Below, one piece after another: positions 54,814 to 63,348 of a stretch of 64,000 bases of DNA. The position numbers and the translations under genes were made by a program. A model generated the notes under the pieces. The model ran no database searches, was not told the origin of the DNA, and saw only the letters and a program-made list of their open reading frames with translations. Each line of letters begins with the position of its first letter. Position 1 is the first letter of the stretch. This stretch comes from Xanthomonas hydrangeae (GTDB taxonomy: Bacteria; Pseudomonadota; Gammaproteobacteria; Xanthomonadales; Xanthomonadaceae): positions 1-64,000 of the forward strand of contig LR990732.1 of NCBI GenBank assembly GCA_905142475.1, given 5' to 3'.

Positions 54814-55197
54814 ATGGCTGCGGCACCTCTCAAGCCGATCAAGATGTACCTCGTGGCGGGAAAGCTGCGGGAACGGAACCGGATCTACGAAGCCGAGCTG
54901 CACCAGCTGCTGAAGCAGCAGGCAGTTCGCCAATTGGTTATTACATGTCACCAAGACGACAGCTTCTCGCTCGCCGTCTTGGCAGATCACCGCGCCGATT
55001 ACGCCTATCGGCCGTATGAGCGGGTTGGCAGCAAAGTGTTGAAGCTACGACCCGTGAGCATTGAGCAAGAGGGTTTTGCACCGCTCTTCTCCGTGCGTAA
55101 TAAGGCGATCCGCAAGTACCGCAACTTGGACACGTTAGTGCGTGGCCTCCAGAGCTGTGGGCAGCTCCCTCCGACCTACCTCCGACAAGGAAAGTAA
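54814..55197 (+). CDS. Hypothetical vir-operon protein (127 aa)
   Basis: MAAAPLKPIKMYLVAGKLRE..., chosen for GGGGATAAGAG upstream. Basic and soluble: YEAELHQLLKQQAVRQLVIT, SFSLAVLADHRADYAYRPYE, KAIRKYRNLDTLVRGLQSCG. No signal. First gene of the second vir unit, ending 4 bases before virB2. Perhaps a regulator or cytoplasmic chaperone; family not recognised. Confidence 0.6.
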   Translation: MAAAPLKPIKMYLVAGKLRERNRIYEAELHQLLKQQAVRQLVITCHQDDSFSLAVLADHRADYAYRPYERVGSKVLKLRPVSIEQEGFAPLFSVRNKAIRKYRNLDTLVRGLQSCGQLPPTYLRQGK

Positions 55198-55201
55198 CTC
55201 C

Positions 55202-55543
55202 ATGACGTCTTTTGTTCCTGCAATTTCAATGCAACCGCGCATCACCGTGGCCCCGATCCTGATGCGGTGGACCCCGATCCTTCTCCTGGTGGCATTCGCT
55301 GCCCTGCTCTTCTTCGTACCCGACCTGGCATTCGCGCAGGATGCCAAGGCCAAGGTCGGTGCTAATGCGCAGAAATCCTATGACCTGGTGTTCACCTGGG
55401 CATACTACATATGCGCTGCGGCCATCGTTCTGACCGGCCTGGGCACAATGAGCGGTCGGATGGAGCCGAAGACCTTCGGCTTCGTTGCGCTCGGCATCGG
55501 AATCATCTTCTCCGGTACCGCGATCGTCGACTGGTTCAAGTAA
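55202..55543 (+). CDS. virB2: VirB2, T4SS pilin
   Basis: 113 residues from ATG 55202. Signal region ILMRWTPILLLVAFAALLFF ending at LAFA/QDAK, then two hydrophobic helices (LVFTWAYYICAAAIVLTGLG and FGFVALGIGIIFSGTAIVDW) with a short basic loop between. This is the standard VirB2/TraC pilin hairpin. Followed by virB3 after 15 bases. Confidence 0.88.
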   Translation: MTSFVPAISMQPRITVAPILMRWTPILLLVAFAALLFFVPDLAFAQDAKAKVGANAQKSYDLVFTWAYYICAAAIVLTGLGTMSGRMEPKTFGFVALGIGIIFSGTAIVDWFK

Positions 55544-55558
55544 TCCTACCGACCATCC

Positions 55559-55900
55559 ATGAGCAACTACCCACCCGAAGGTAGCTCGGAGGCTAAAGCG
55601 GGTCCGCGACCGGACCCGCTTTTTGCTGCACTGACCCGCCCGTCCACGTTGTTTGGCGTCACAGCCGAAGTGTTTGGCTTCATCGTCATGGTGGAGATGG
55701 CGGCCTTCATGCTTACTCGGAACGTGGTCGTGCTGATCTCTGGTGTACTTCTTTATGGCGTGGCCCGAGTCATCTCTGCGAAAGACGCGCGGATCTTCAA
55801 GTACCTGCATCTCGCGGTACTGACGAAGTGGAAGGGTCAGAACCGCAGTATTTGGAAGGCGAGCTCCTATTCGACACTCCCCTCGAAGAAGCGGAAATAA
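55559..55900 (+). CDS. virB3: VirB3
   Basis: 113 residues. PDPLFAALTRPSTLFGVTAE is the VirB3 signature (short N-terminus, Leu-Thr-Arg-Pro). Membrane segments FGFIVMVEMAAFMLT and VVLISGVLLYGVARVIS. It joins VirB4 at the inner membrane. Stop 55900 is 2 bases before the virB4 ATG. Confidence 0.92.
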   Translation: MSNYPPEGSSEAKAGPRPDPLFAALTRPSTLFGVTAEVFGFIVMVEMAAFMLTRNVVVLISGVLLYGVARVISAKDARIFKYLHLAVLTKWKGQNRSIWKASSYSTLPSKKRK

Positions 55901-55902
55901 GC

Positions 55903-58335
55903 ATGGCCACGTCGATCAATCAACTTCTGCGGAAAGAGAAGAGCATTTCTGACTTTGTGCCGTACACCGTGCATGTCAGCCCGGAGAACGTTCGCCTTTC
56001 TGGCGGCGATATGCTGACGATCATCAAGGTCGACGGTGTTGCACATCAGACTGCCAATGTAGAAGACGTACAGTTATGGCATGACCAGCTCAATAACCTA
56101 TATCGCAACGTAGCTGATCCGAAGATCGCTCTCTGGCGCACCATGATACGGCGAGAGCAGGACATTTACCCGGGTGGAGAGTTCCGTCCTGGCTTTGCGC
56201 AAGTGTTGAACGAGAAATGGCGCAAGGTGGTGACTAAGGAGAAAATGCGAGTCAATGACCACTACTTGACGATTATTCTCCGCGGTGAAAACCAGGCTAG
56301 CCAGCTGTTCAGCACCACGAAACGGACCCAGTTGGAAGTCACCACTCAGCTCGCGGAACAATCTGCTGCTCTGGACGATCTTGCTGCCACCTTCATGGCC
56401 GCTCTTTCAGACTATTCGCCTCAACGCCTGAGCATTTACGAACGCGCTCCCGCTCCGCTGACTCTCGGCGGTCCGAAAACCTACAGTGCGCCCGCCGAGT
56501 TCCTATCGTTCCTGCTCAACGGCAAGTGGGCGCCTATTCCTGTACCGCGCCAGCGGATGTGCTTCAGCCTACCAGTTGCACGCCTCACGTTCGGCGTTGA
56601 TACGGGCCAGATCCGTTCAGTTGATGAAACCGAGCTGTTCGCCATGCTCGGGGCCAATGAATACCCAGAAGAAACCGTAGCCGGTGATCTGAACGAACTC
56701 ATGTCGCTTCCGTTCGACATGGTGGTCACGCAATCGTACTGCTTCTTCGACCGGACCAAAGCGTTGGAAATGGTCGCCGACCAGGAGCGGAAACTAATCA
56801 ATACAGGCGACGCCGCCAAAAGCCAGGTCTCCGAGCTGGCGTTAGCAAAGGACGATCTGGCTGCCGGCCGCATTGCATACGGCGATCATCATCTGAATGT
56901 TTTAATCAAGGCATCGGACGCAAAGACCTTGGCTGAGCATATTGCGCGCCTCCGGCAGGCCTTGAGCAATTCGGACTTCCAAGTGGTCCGTGAAGATTTG
57001 ACCCTCGAAGCCGCCTACTTTGCTCAACTACCCGGAAATTTTCGCTGGCGCCCGCGGAAGGGCTTGATTTCAAGCAAGAACGCGGCGGGCTTGATGTCAA
57101 TGCACAATTTCCCGCAAGGCAAAGCGGACAACAATCAGTGGGGACCTGCGCTGGCTCTCCTGAAGACCACATCAGGGACGCCGTATTTCTTCAACATGCA
57201 TTTGCCAACCAGAGGCAAGCGTGCGGACGGCTCGCAATCAGATGACGAGCGCGTTGCAGGTAACACGCTGCTGATCGGTCCTACCGGCGCCGGTAAGACG
57301 GTAGTCCAGGCCTTCCTCGTGGCAATGGCAGATAAGTATCAGCCTACCGTCTTCACTTACGACAAGGACTATGGCCAGGAGATTTTTATCCGGGCAATGG
57401 GAGGTGTGTACACGATTCTGCGGAAAGGTGAGCCATCTGGGCTCAATCCACTTATGCAGAGCGACACCCCGCGCAACGTGCTGTTCGTGGAAGATCTGAT
57501 CCAGAAGCTGGTGCTCCCTCATGACCGAGCGCTATCAGCGGACGAGGAGTTCCAGATCAGCACCGCAGTGAGAGCAGTGATGGCGATGCCGAAGCAGATG
57601 CGCCGCTTCGAGACCTTGCGTTCGTTCTTCCCGGAGAGTCCGGACGGAATCAATGCTCGCTTGTTGAAGTGGTGCGCCGGCCAATCGCTCGGTTGGGCTC
57701 TGGATAACCCGTCCGACAACCTCACCCTCGGTAACACCCAGTACTTTGGCTTCGACATGACCGAAGTTCTGGACGACAAGATTATTCGTACACCTGTTGT
57801 GATGTACCTGTTCCATCGTATGGAGGAGCTGATCGACCGCAATAATCCCTTCATTCTCAACATGGACGAATTCTGGAAGATGCTGGATGACAGCTACTTC
57901 GAGGTGAAAGCAAATGATGTTCTGAAAACGATCCGTAAGCGCGATGGAGTGGCTTTACTCGGGACACAGAGTCCAAAGGACGCGCTGAATTCGCGTATTG
58001 CCCACACACTGATCGAACAATGCGTAACAAAGCTATTTTTACCAAATCCGGCAGCGGAGGAAGAGCAGTATGTGCATGGCTTCAAGCTAAGCCGCCGCGA
58101 GTTTCTCGTGGTCAAGCAAGACATGCCACTAGCCCGCCTGCGGGGATTTTTAGTGAAACAAGGGCTCACGAGTGCGGTTTGCGAGTTGAACCTTGCAGGC
58201 TTCGATGACGAGCTGGCCGTGCTCTCCGGCACCACGGCGTCTGTAGAAATTTGCCGAAGGGCGATTGCACATGCCGGCAATGATCCGAGCGATTGGCTGC
58301 CCCTATTCCACCAGATGAGAAAGGAAAAAAAATGA
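55903..58335 (+). CDS. virB4: VirB4, T4SS assembly ATPase
   Basis: 810 residues from ATG 55903. N-terminal CagE/VirB4 domain (VRLSGGDMLTIIKVDGVAHQ), Walker A GPTGAGKT at 459-466, Walker B FILNMDEFWKML with Asp655, and VALLGTQSPKDALNSRIAHT near the end. It drives pilus subunit removal and assembly at the inner membrane. Normal length. Its stop overlaps virB5 (ATGA). Confidence 0.95.
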   Translation: MATSINQLLRKEKSISDFVPYTVHVSPENVRLSGGDMLTIIKVDGVAHQTANVEDVQLWHDQLNNLYRNVADPKIALWRTMIRREQDIYPGGEFRPGFAQVLNEKWRKVVTKEKMRVNDHYLTIILRGENQASQLFSTTKRTQLEVTTQLAEQSAALDDLAATFMAALSDYSPQRLSIYERAPAPLTLGGPKTYSAPAEFLSFLLNGKWAPIPVPRQRMCFSLPVARLTFGVDTGQIRSVDETELFAMLGANEYPEETVAGDLNELMSLPFDMVVTQSYCFFDRTKALEMVADQERKLINTGDAAKSQVSELALAKDDLAAGRIAYGDHHLNVLIKASDAKTLAEHIARLRQALSNSDFQVVREDLTLEAAYFAQLPGNFRWRPRKGLISSKNAAGLMSMHNFPQGKADNNQWGPALALLKTTSGTPYFFNMHLPTRGKRADGSQSDDERVAGNTLLIGPTGAGKTVVQAFLVAMADKYQPTVFTYDKDYGQEIFIRAMGGVYTILRKGEPSGLNPLMQSDTPRNVLFVEDLIQKLVLPHDRALSADEEFQISTAVRAVMAMPKQMRRFETLRSFFPESPDGINARLLKWCAGQSLGWALDNPSDNLTLGNTQYFGFDMTEVLDDKIIRTPVVMYLFHRMEELIDRNNPFILNMDEFWKMLDDSYFEVKANDVLKTIRKRDGVALLGTQSPKDALNSRIAHTLIEQCVTKLFLPNPAAEEEQYVHGFKLSRREFLVVKQDMPLARLRGFLVKQGLTSAVCELNLAGFDDELAVLSGTTASVEICRRAIAHAGNDPSDWLPLFHQMRKEKK

Positions 58336-59021
58336 ACTTCAGGAAGCAATCCTTTGCAGTCGTCATGGTCTTGAGCCTAGCTGTGGCAAGCTCGGCGCAA
58401 GCACAATGGGCGGTTTTTGACCCGAGTAACTTCGCGCAGAATTTGTCGCAAGTGAAGCAGATGGTGACCCAGCTCGATCAGATGAGGATGCAGCTGGAGC
58501 AAGCGAAGAAGTCCGTCAAGGAGGCGGAGGCTCAGACGAAAGCGATGACCGGTTCGCGGGGCATGGGTAGGATCGTAACCGATGCGGCCCGCAACTACAC
58601 ACCTGGCCAGTGGCAGTCCGATTTCAGCGCAAAGAACCCCCAGCTCGCGAAACTGGCTTCGGATATCAAAAACTCCGCCGGCCTCCTGAGCAAGGCCGAT
58701 CTGAAGCGAATCAACGGCGCGTACGCCGATCTTATGGTCAAGCGCGGCCAGGCGGCGGCGGATGCGACCGCAGCCAACGCTCAAGTCTTCGCAGAGTCAA
58801 ACACCCGCTTTTCAAGGTTGCAGTCGTTGATGGATAGGATCGACACGGCCGGCGATGAGAAAGCGATCCAGGATCTGCAAGCCCGAATCCAGGTCGAGCA
58901 GGTGATGCTGCAGAACGAGGCTATACGCGCGCAGTCTATGAATGCCATGCTTATGCAGCAACAGCAGGTTGAGCTGGAACGCCAGCGTCAATCCGCGCTC
59001 AATGAAAAATTCAAGCTCTGA
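58332..59021 (+). CDS. virB5: VirB5, minor pilus tip protein
   Basis: 229 residues from ATG 58332. Signal MNFRKQSFAVVMVLSLAVAS ending SAQAQ. WAVFDPSNFAQNLSQVKQMV is typical of VirB5/TraC; long helices follow (LDQMRMQLEQAKKSVKEAEA), and a helical Gln-rich end (MLMQQQQVELERQRQSALNE). Adhesin at the pilus tip. Confidence 0.9.
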   Translation: MNFRKQSFAVVMVLSLAVASSAQAQWAVFDPSNFAQNLSQVKQMVTQLDQMRMQLEQAKKSVKEAEAQTKAMTGSRGMGRIVTDAARNYTPGQWQSDFSAKNPQLAKLASDIKNSAGLLSKADLKRINGAYADLMVKRGQAAADATAANAQVFAESNTRFSRLQSLMDRIDTAGDEKAIQDLQARIQVEQVMLQNEAIRAQSMNAMLMQQQQVELERQRQSALNEKFKL

Positions 59022-59030
59022 GGACTAACC

Positions 59031-59261
59031 ATGTACAAGACCGTAATTGTCTCCTTCGCTTTCGCTCTGCTTCTGGCCTCTTGCTCCAGATCAAACTCCG
59101 ATGACCAAACGATGCTCAAGCAGCAGCAGAGCGAAGCCGCTCAAATCAACCTAAACGATGCCGTTCGCTCGGGCAACGAACGGGAATTGCGCGAACGAGC
59201 CAACAGGAAGGCGGAGGCAGCGAAGAAGGCTGAATCCGCTCGTGAGGCTAGAAAACAGTAA
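59031..59261 (+). CDS. Small lipoprotein between virB5 and virB6 (Eex/VirB7-like)
   Basis: 76 residues: MYKTVIVSFAFALLLASCSR has a lipobox (LLASC, Cys18). The mature part is highly charged and helical (ELRERANRKAEAAKKAESAR). In pKM101 the gene between the VirB5 and VirB6 homologues is the entry-exclusion lipoprotein eex, so that is the first choice; a VirB7 role is the second, as no other VirB7 is visible here. 9 bases after virB5. Confidence 0.7.
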   Translation: MYKTVIVSFAFALLLASCSRSNSDDQTMLKQQQSEAAQINLNDAVRSGNERELRERANRKAEAAKKAESAREARKQ

Positions 59262-59272
59262 GGAACAACGCA

Positions 59273-60331
59273 ATGTCCTTGATCGCTGCGGCAAGCAATC
59301 CAATGGTGTTCGAGTTCCTCTTCGAGGACGCGCTCGCCACGTTAAACGCGTTTGCATCTAGTGGTTCTGCGCGTATGGCCACAATTGCCGCGGCGGCCGG
59401 GATCCCGATGATGGGAATCTACGTTCTCTTGTTCGGACTTGGTGTCATGACCGGAAAAGTCCAGGCGCCCGGGGCCGAAGCGTTGCAGCGCATTTTCAAG
59501 ATGACGCTTATATTCACCTTCGCGACAAGCACCGGCGTTTACAGCGAATGGATTATTGATTCATTTACACAGGTCCCGGGCGCGATCGCCAGTGAGCTTG
59601 CGCGGGAGGGAACAAGCGCGGAATTCTCTATGACGAATACCGTTGGTACAGCAAAGATGCTTGATGGAGCGCTCGGAAGCGGTCTATCAGCCGGCGAAGC
59701 TGCATGGAAGCAGGGAGCCTCGTCAGGGATCATGTCGGGCGTTGCCTATGGAATCATCGCGATTCTAATTTGGCTGTTCGTGGCCTGCGTATGCGCATAT
59801 GGCGGTGCATTGGTGCTCTGCTCCAACATGGGGCTTTCAATCATGCTGGCTATAGGTCCAATTTTCATCATTCTTGCGATGTTTGAGTCAACCCAGCAAC
59901 TCTTTGTTGCATGGACTCGACAGCTAATTACTTTTGCGGTCTTCTTCATTGTCATCGCGGCATCAATGACGTTGACATTTGCTTTTTTTCAGCCATTCGT
60001 GCAGAGGCTTGCAGATGCTGCAAACGCCGGCGTTGTATCCGGCATCTCAGAAGTTGTCGTTAACTTTGTAAAACTCGTAGCGTTCTGTGCCACGGCAATA
60101 CTTTGTCTTATTCAATCCGTATCTTGGGCCTCGGGACTCGCCGGCGGCGTTGGCGTCGCGGCAGATGGCCATCTGCGCCGCATGATGGGCGGCGCCGCCA
60201 GAGCAGCGGCTAGAGCGCCTAGCGCGGGACTCACGACCGTCGTGTCTGCTGCAAGAGTGGCTCAAGCCACGTACGGGGGCACAAAGAAAGCAGCCGCTTA
60301 CCTGCGCGGCAATACCGTTAGCCGCAGCTGA
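59273..60331 (+). CDS. virB6: VirB6, polytopic inner-membrane protein
   Basis: 352 residues with five to six membrane segments, e.g. MATIAAAAGIPMMGIYVLLF, VAYGIIAILIWLFVACVCAY, LSIMLAIGPIFIILAMFEST and LITFAVFFIVIAASMTLTF. The conserved Trp-containing region FVAWTRQLITFAV is present. It forms part of the inner-membrane channel. Ala/Arg-rich C-terminus. Follows the lipoprotein gene by 11 bases. Confidence 0.9.
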   Translation: MSLIAAASNPMVFEFLFEDALATLNAFASSGSARMATIAAAAGIPMMGIYVLLFGLGVMTGKVQAPGAEALQRIFKMTLIFTFATSTGVYSEWIIDSFTQVPGAIASELAREGTSAEFSMTNTVGTAKMLDGALGSGLSAGEAAWKQGASSGIMSGVAYGIIAILIWLFVACVCAYGGALVLCSNMGLSIMLAIGPIFIILAMFESTQQLFVAWTRQLITFAVFFIVIAASMTLTFAFFQPFVQRLADAANAGVVSGISEVVVNFVKLVAFCATAILCLIQSVSWASGLAGGVGVAADGHLRRMMGGAARAAARAPSAGLTTVVSAARVAQATYGGTKKAAAYLRGNTVSRS

Positions 60332-60342
60332 GGAACCTAAAT

Positions 60343-61038
60343 ATGATCGATCCCAACAATCAGGCCTATCTGAAAGCTGCCCATGATTTCGAGGTGGACC
60401 GCGAAGTCGCAAACGAGAAGTCGAAGAAGATTGCCTGGAGCGTCGCGATCGGAGCTTGCGTCGTCGCGGTTGCCGCGATCGTGTGCATCACGGTAATGCT
60501 GCCATTGAAAACTGTGGAGCTAGCGGTGATCCGTGTCGATAAGGCGACCGGGTACACGGAAACTATCCAGGATCCCAACTCGCCGGCAGCAATGCCTCAG
60601 GAGAACGAACATAAGTTCTGGCTTTCGACCTATGTCAACGCCCGGGAGGAGTATAGCGACGCACAGGGCTATGCCAACTACAGGCGCGTCGGTCTCATGT
60701 CCACTCCGGAAGAACAAGCTAGGTACTTCCCTAAGATGGACCCTGAAAGTCCCAAGAGCATTCTCAATACGTTTGGCAAGTCAGGTCGCATCGAAGTCAA
60801 CGTCCTAAGCATCACCCTGCCTGACGATGGCGTAGCCACCGTCCGATTCCGGAAGACTGAGAAGCTCGATGCCAGAGCCACTGTGTCCTACTGGATCGCG
60901 ACCATAAGCTATAGCTACCAGGGACTGCCTGAGAAGCCTGAAGATCGGCTGCTTAGCCCTCGCGGCTTTATGGTCAGCGAGTATCGCGTCGATCAGGAGA
61001 ACGTCGGTGCCGGCGGCAGCATTGTGGGGGATCAGTAA
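60343..61038 (+). CDS. virB8: VirB8
   Basis: 231 residues. Short cytoplasmic start, membrane helix at about 29-50 (IAWSVAIGACVVAVAAIVCI), then the NTF2-like periplasmic domain: NEHKFWLSTYVNAREEYSDA, YANYRRVGLMSTPEEQARYF, VRFRKTEKLDARATVSYWIA and PRGFMVSEYRVDQE near the end. Assembly factor linking channel parts. TAATG overlap with virB10. Confidence 0.93.
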   Translation: MIDPNNQAYLKAAHDFEVDREVANEKSKKIAWSVAIGACVVAVAAIVCITVMLPLKTVELAVIRVDKATGYTETIQDPNSPAAMPQENEHKFWLSTYVNAREEYSDAQGYANYRRVGLMSTPEEQARYFPKMDPESPKSILNTFGKSGRIEVNVLSITLPDDGVATVRFRKTEKLDARATVSYWIATISYSYQGLPEKPEDRLLSPRGFMVSEYRVDQENVGAGGSIVGDQ

Positions 61039-62324
61039 TGGCTAAAGCGAACGATGCCGATCCAGCAAGTCAAGACGTGGCGCCTGCAGACCTTGGTCGA
61101 GGAATCCCGTCGCTGAATGCTGGCGGTAAAGGAGGAATTCCTGGATCTATCAAGCTACTCATCATCGTCAGTATCATCCTGGCGATACTCGGCGTGGCTG
61201 GAACTATCGCACTCGGTAAGTTCAAGGAGATGCGCGATCAGCGTAAGGTTGACCGTGCAGAAGAAGCAAAGACCACGGCAGAAGTGAAAATGCCGCAGTT
61301 GACTGAGAAGGATTTCGAGGATCCGCCTCTGCCCCCGCAGGCGCTTGCGAATGAGGGTCAGGGCCCGGCTGCTCCGGTCGGTGAAGGCCCTGGTCAGCAT
61401 CCTGCCGGTCAACCCGGCGTTCCCGCACAAGCAGGCAGCGGTGGCCAGTACGACGTGCCTGCTATGTCCCCGCAGGAGCAGTACGCGCAAACGCTCAAGG
61501 AGCGTCGCCTTAGCGCACCGCTCACCGCCGCGATCGAGCAACCGGAAAGAGCACAAGGCGCTACGCAGGTTGTTCCCCAGACCGCCTCCAATACTGACGA
61601 CGCATTTCTCGCAGCGCTTCGTGCCTCGGTCCCCCCGAATTTCGGACAAAACGGCGCAACGCAGGCTCCGCAAAAGTCATCGCTGGAAAGCTCGCTGGAA
61701 TCGGTGAATACCAGTATGTCGCTGGCTACACGATTAAACGACCCGTCGATGACCGTTACCCAAGGTAGCTTGCTCCCCTGCAGCTTGGATACCGCACTCA
61801 ACAGCCAACTCCCTGGCATGGTCATGTGCAAGCTCAGCCTACCGATCTATGGCACTGATTCGCGTGTCGTCCTGCTGGATCGCGGTACGATCCTGACAGG
61901 GCAATACCAGGGCGCACAGCTTAAGCAGGGAATGAACCGGATCTTCGTCCTTTGGACGCGTGCGGAAACACCGAAAGGCGTCATCGTCTCGCTTGATTCC
62001 CCGTCGTCCGACGGACTCGGCCGCTCAGGTATCGGCGGAAAGGTGAATAATCATTTTTGGGCGCGCTTTGGTTCTGGCCTGCTTTTGAGTGTTGTTGACG
62101 ACGGTCTGACGTACGCAACTCAGCGCCGTAGTCAAGGCGATGCGCAGACATTGCAATTCGGTTCGACAAGTGACACAGCTAAGGATGCAGCGGCGATCGC
62201 AGTTGAGAATTCAGTGGGCATTCCCCCTACGCAGTCAACCGCTCAGGGCAGCGTGGTCAATGTTTTCGTAGCGCGTGATCTGTATTTTGGAGGTGTGTAT
62301 GGACTCCGCACTGCAGACCGCTGA
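61038..62324 (+). CDS. virB10: VirB10
   Basis: 428 residues. Membrane helix at about 38-57 (LLIIVSIILAILGVAGTIAL), Pro/Gln-rich periplasmic part (about 85-150), then the TrbI barrel domain: LPCSLDTALNSQLPGMVMCK, RVVLLDRGTILTGQYQGAQL, FVLWTRAETPKGVIVSLDSP and antenna region HFWARFGSGLLLSVVDDGLT. Spans both membranes and senses ATPase action. Overlaps virB11 by 26 bases. Confidence 0.95.
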   Translation: MAKANDADPASQDVAPADLGRGIPSLNAGGKGGIPGSIKLLIIVSIILAILGVAGTIALGKFKEMRDQRKVDRAEEAKTTAEVKMPQLTEKDFEDPPLPPQALANEGQGPAAPVGEGPGQHPAGQPGVPAQAGSGGQYDVPAMSPQEQYAQTLKERRLSAPLTAAIEQPERAQGATQVVPQTASNTDDAFLAALRASVPPNFGQNGATQAPQKSSLESSLESVNTSMSLATRLNDPSMTVTQGSLLPCSLDTALNSQLPGMVMCKLSLPIYGTDSRVVLLDRGTILTGQYQGAQLKQGMNRIFVLWTRAETPKGVIVSLDSPSSDGLGRSGIGGKVNNHFWARFGSGLLLSVVDDGLTYATQRRSQGDAQTLQFGSTSDTAKDAAAIAVENSVGIPPTQSTAQGSVVNVFVARDLYFGGVYGLRTADR

Positions 62325-63348
62325 CAACAGCCACCAGGTCATTCCAAGCAAGTACGTCGCGCTAGAGCACTACTTGAAACCCGTCCGCGAGTTTCTCGGA
62401 CCGGACGTCACGGAGATCTGCATCAACAGACCCAATGAGGTGTGGACTGAGACCAGCTCGGGGTGGCACCACCATCCCGCGCCTGCACTGGACTACACAT
62501 ACCTTCAACTGTTGGCTAAGCAGTGCGCTACTTCAACCGGTCAGGACGTCAGCACAGCCTCGCCTCTGCTCTCGGCTCACTTACCGACTGGCGAGCGTGT
62601 CCAGGTCGTTGTACCGGCAGCCACATCATCCGGCACAGTGTCCTTCACCATACGCAAGCCTAGCGCCCAAAGCTTCAGCATGGATGACTACGAGGCGCAG
62701 GGTTTCTTTGATGAAGTTTCGATTGCTGGCGCCAGGCTGCAACCCCACGAGGTGCAGCTGCAAGAGTTTCTACAAGTTGGGAATTACCGCTCTTTCTTGG
62801 AAACAGCTGTCCGAAAGAAGCTGACCATCGTTGTGTCAGGCGCGACGGGTTCTGGGAAGACTAGTTTTATGAAGATGTTGGTGAACCTGATTCCACGGGA
62901 AGAGCGCCTGATCACCATTGAGGACACACCGGAGCTCTCCATCCAGGCCCAGCCAAACCATGTCCGGTTGTTCTATAGCAAGGGCACTACTGGCGCCTCT
63001 AAGGTCACTTCAGGCGACCTAATCGTGTGTTCAATGCGAATGAAGCCAGACCGACTACTTCTGGCCGAGATCCGAGACGAGGCAACCTATTACTTCATCG
63101 GTGCAGCGAACACCGGCCATCCCGGCTCAATCACCTCAGTGCATGCGAACAGCGAGGTTGATGCTTTCGGGCGAATCGAGTTGCTTATGCGCGAAGCAGA
63201 GCCGGCGAAAAACATGGCCGACGATGTGATTCGCAAATTCGTGCGCAGCACCATTGACGTGGTGGTGCATATCGGCCGCGTCCAGGGAAAACGACGTATC
63301 ACCGGAATTTACTATGACCCAGAACGCAAATATTCCATCATGGGCTAA
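62299..63348 (+). CDS. virB11: VirB11, T4SS traffic ATPase
   Basis: 349 residues from ATG 62299, with GGAGG 4-8 bases upstream inside virB10. N-terminal domain with VTEICINRPNEVWTETSSGW; Walker A GATGSGKT at 181-188; RLITIEDTPEL (Asp box); RPDRLLLAEIRDEATYYFIG-type Walker B region (PDRLLLAEIRDE) and TSVHANSEVDAFGRIELL (His box). Hexameric switch between pilus making and DNA export. Overlaps virD4 by 35 bases. Confidence 0.95.
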   Translation: MDSALQTADNSHQVIPSKYVALEHYLKPVREFLGPDVTEICINRPNEVWTETSSGWHHHPAPALDYTYLQLLAKQCATSTGQDVSTASPLLSAHLPTGERVQVVVPAATSSGTVSFTIRKPSAQSFSMDDYEAQGFFDEVSIAGARLQPHEVQLQEFLQVGNYRSFLETAVRKKLTIVVSGATGSGKTSFMKMLVNLIPREERLITIEDTPELSIQAQPNHVRLFYSKGTTGASKVTSGDLIVCSMRMKPDRLLLAEIRDEATYYFIGAANTGHPGSITSVHANSEVDAFGRIELLMREAEPAKNMADDVIRKFVRSTIDVVVHIGRVQGKRRITGIYYDPERKYSIMG

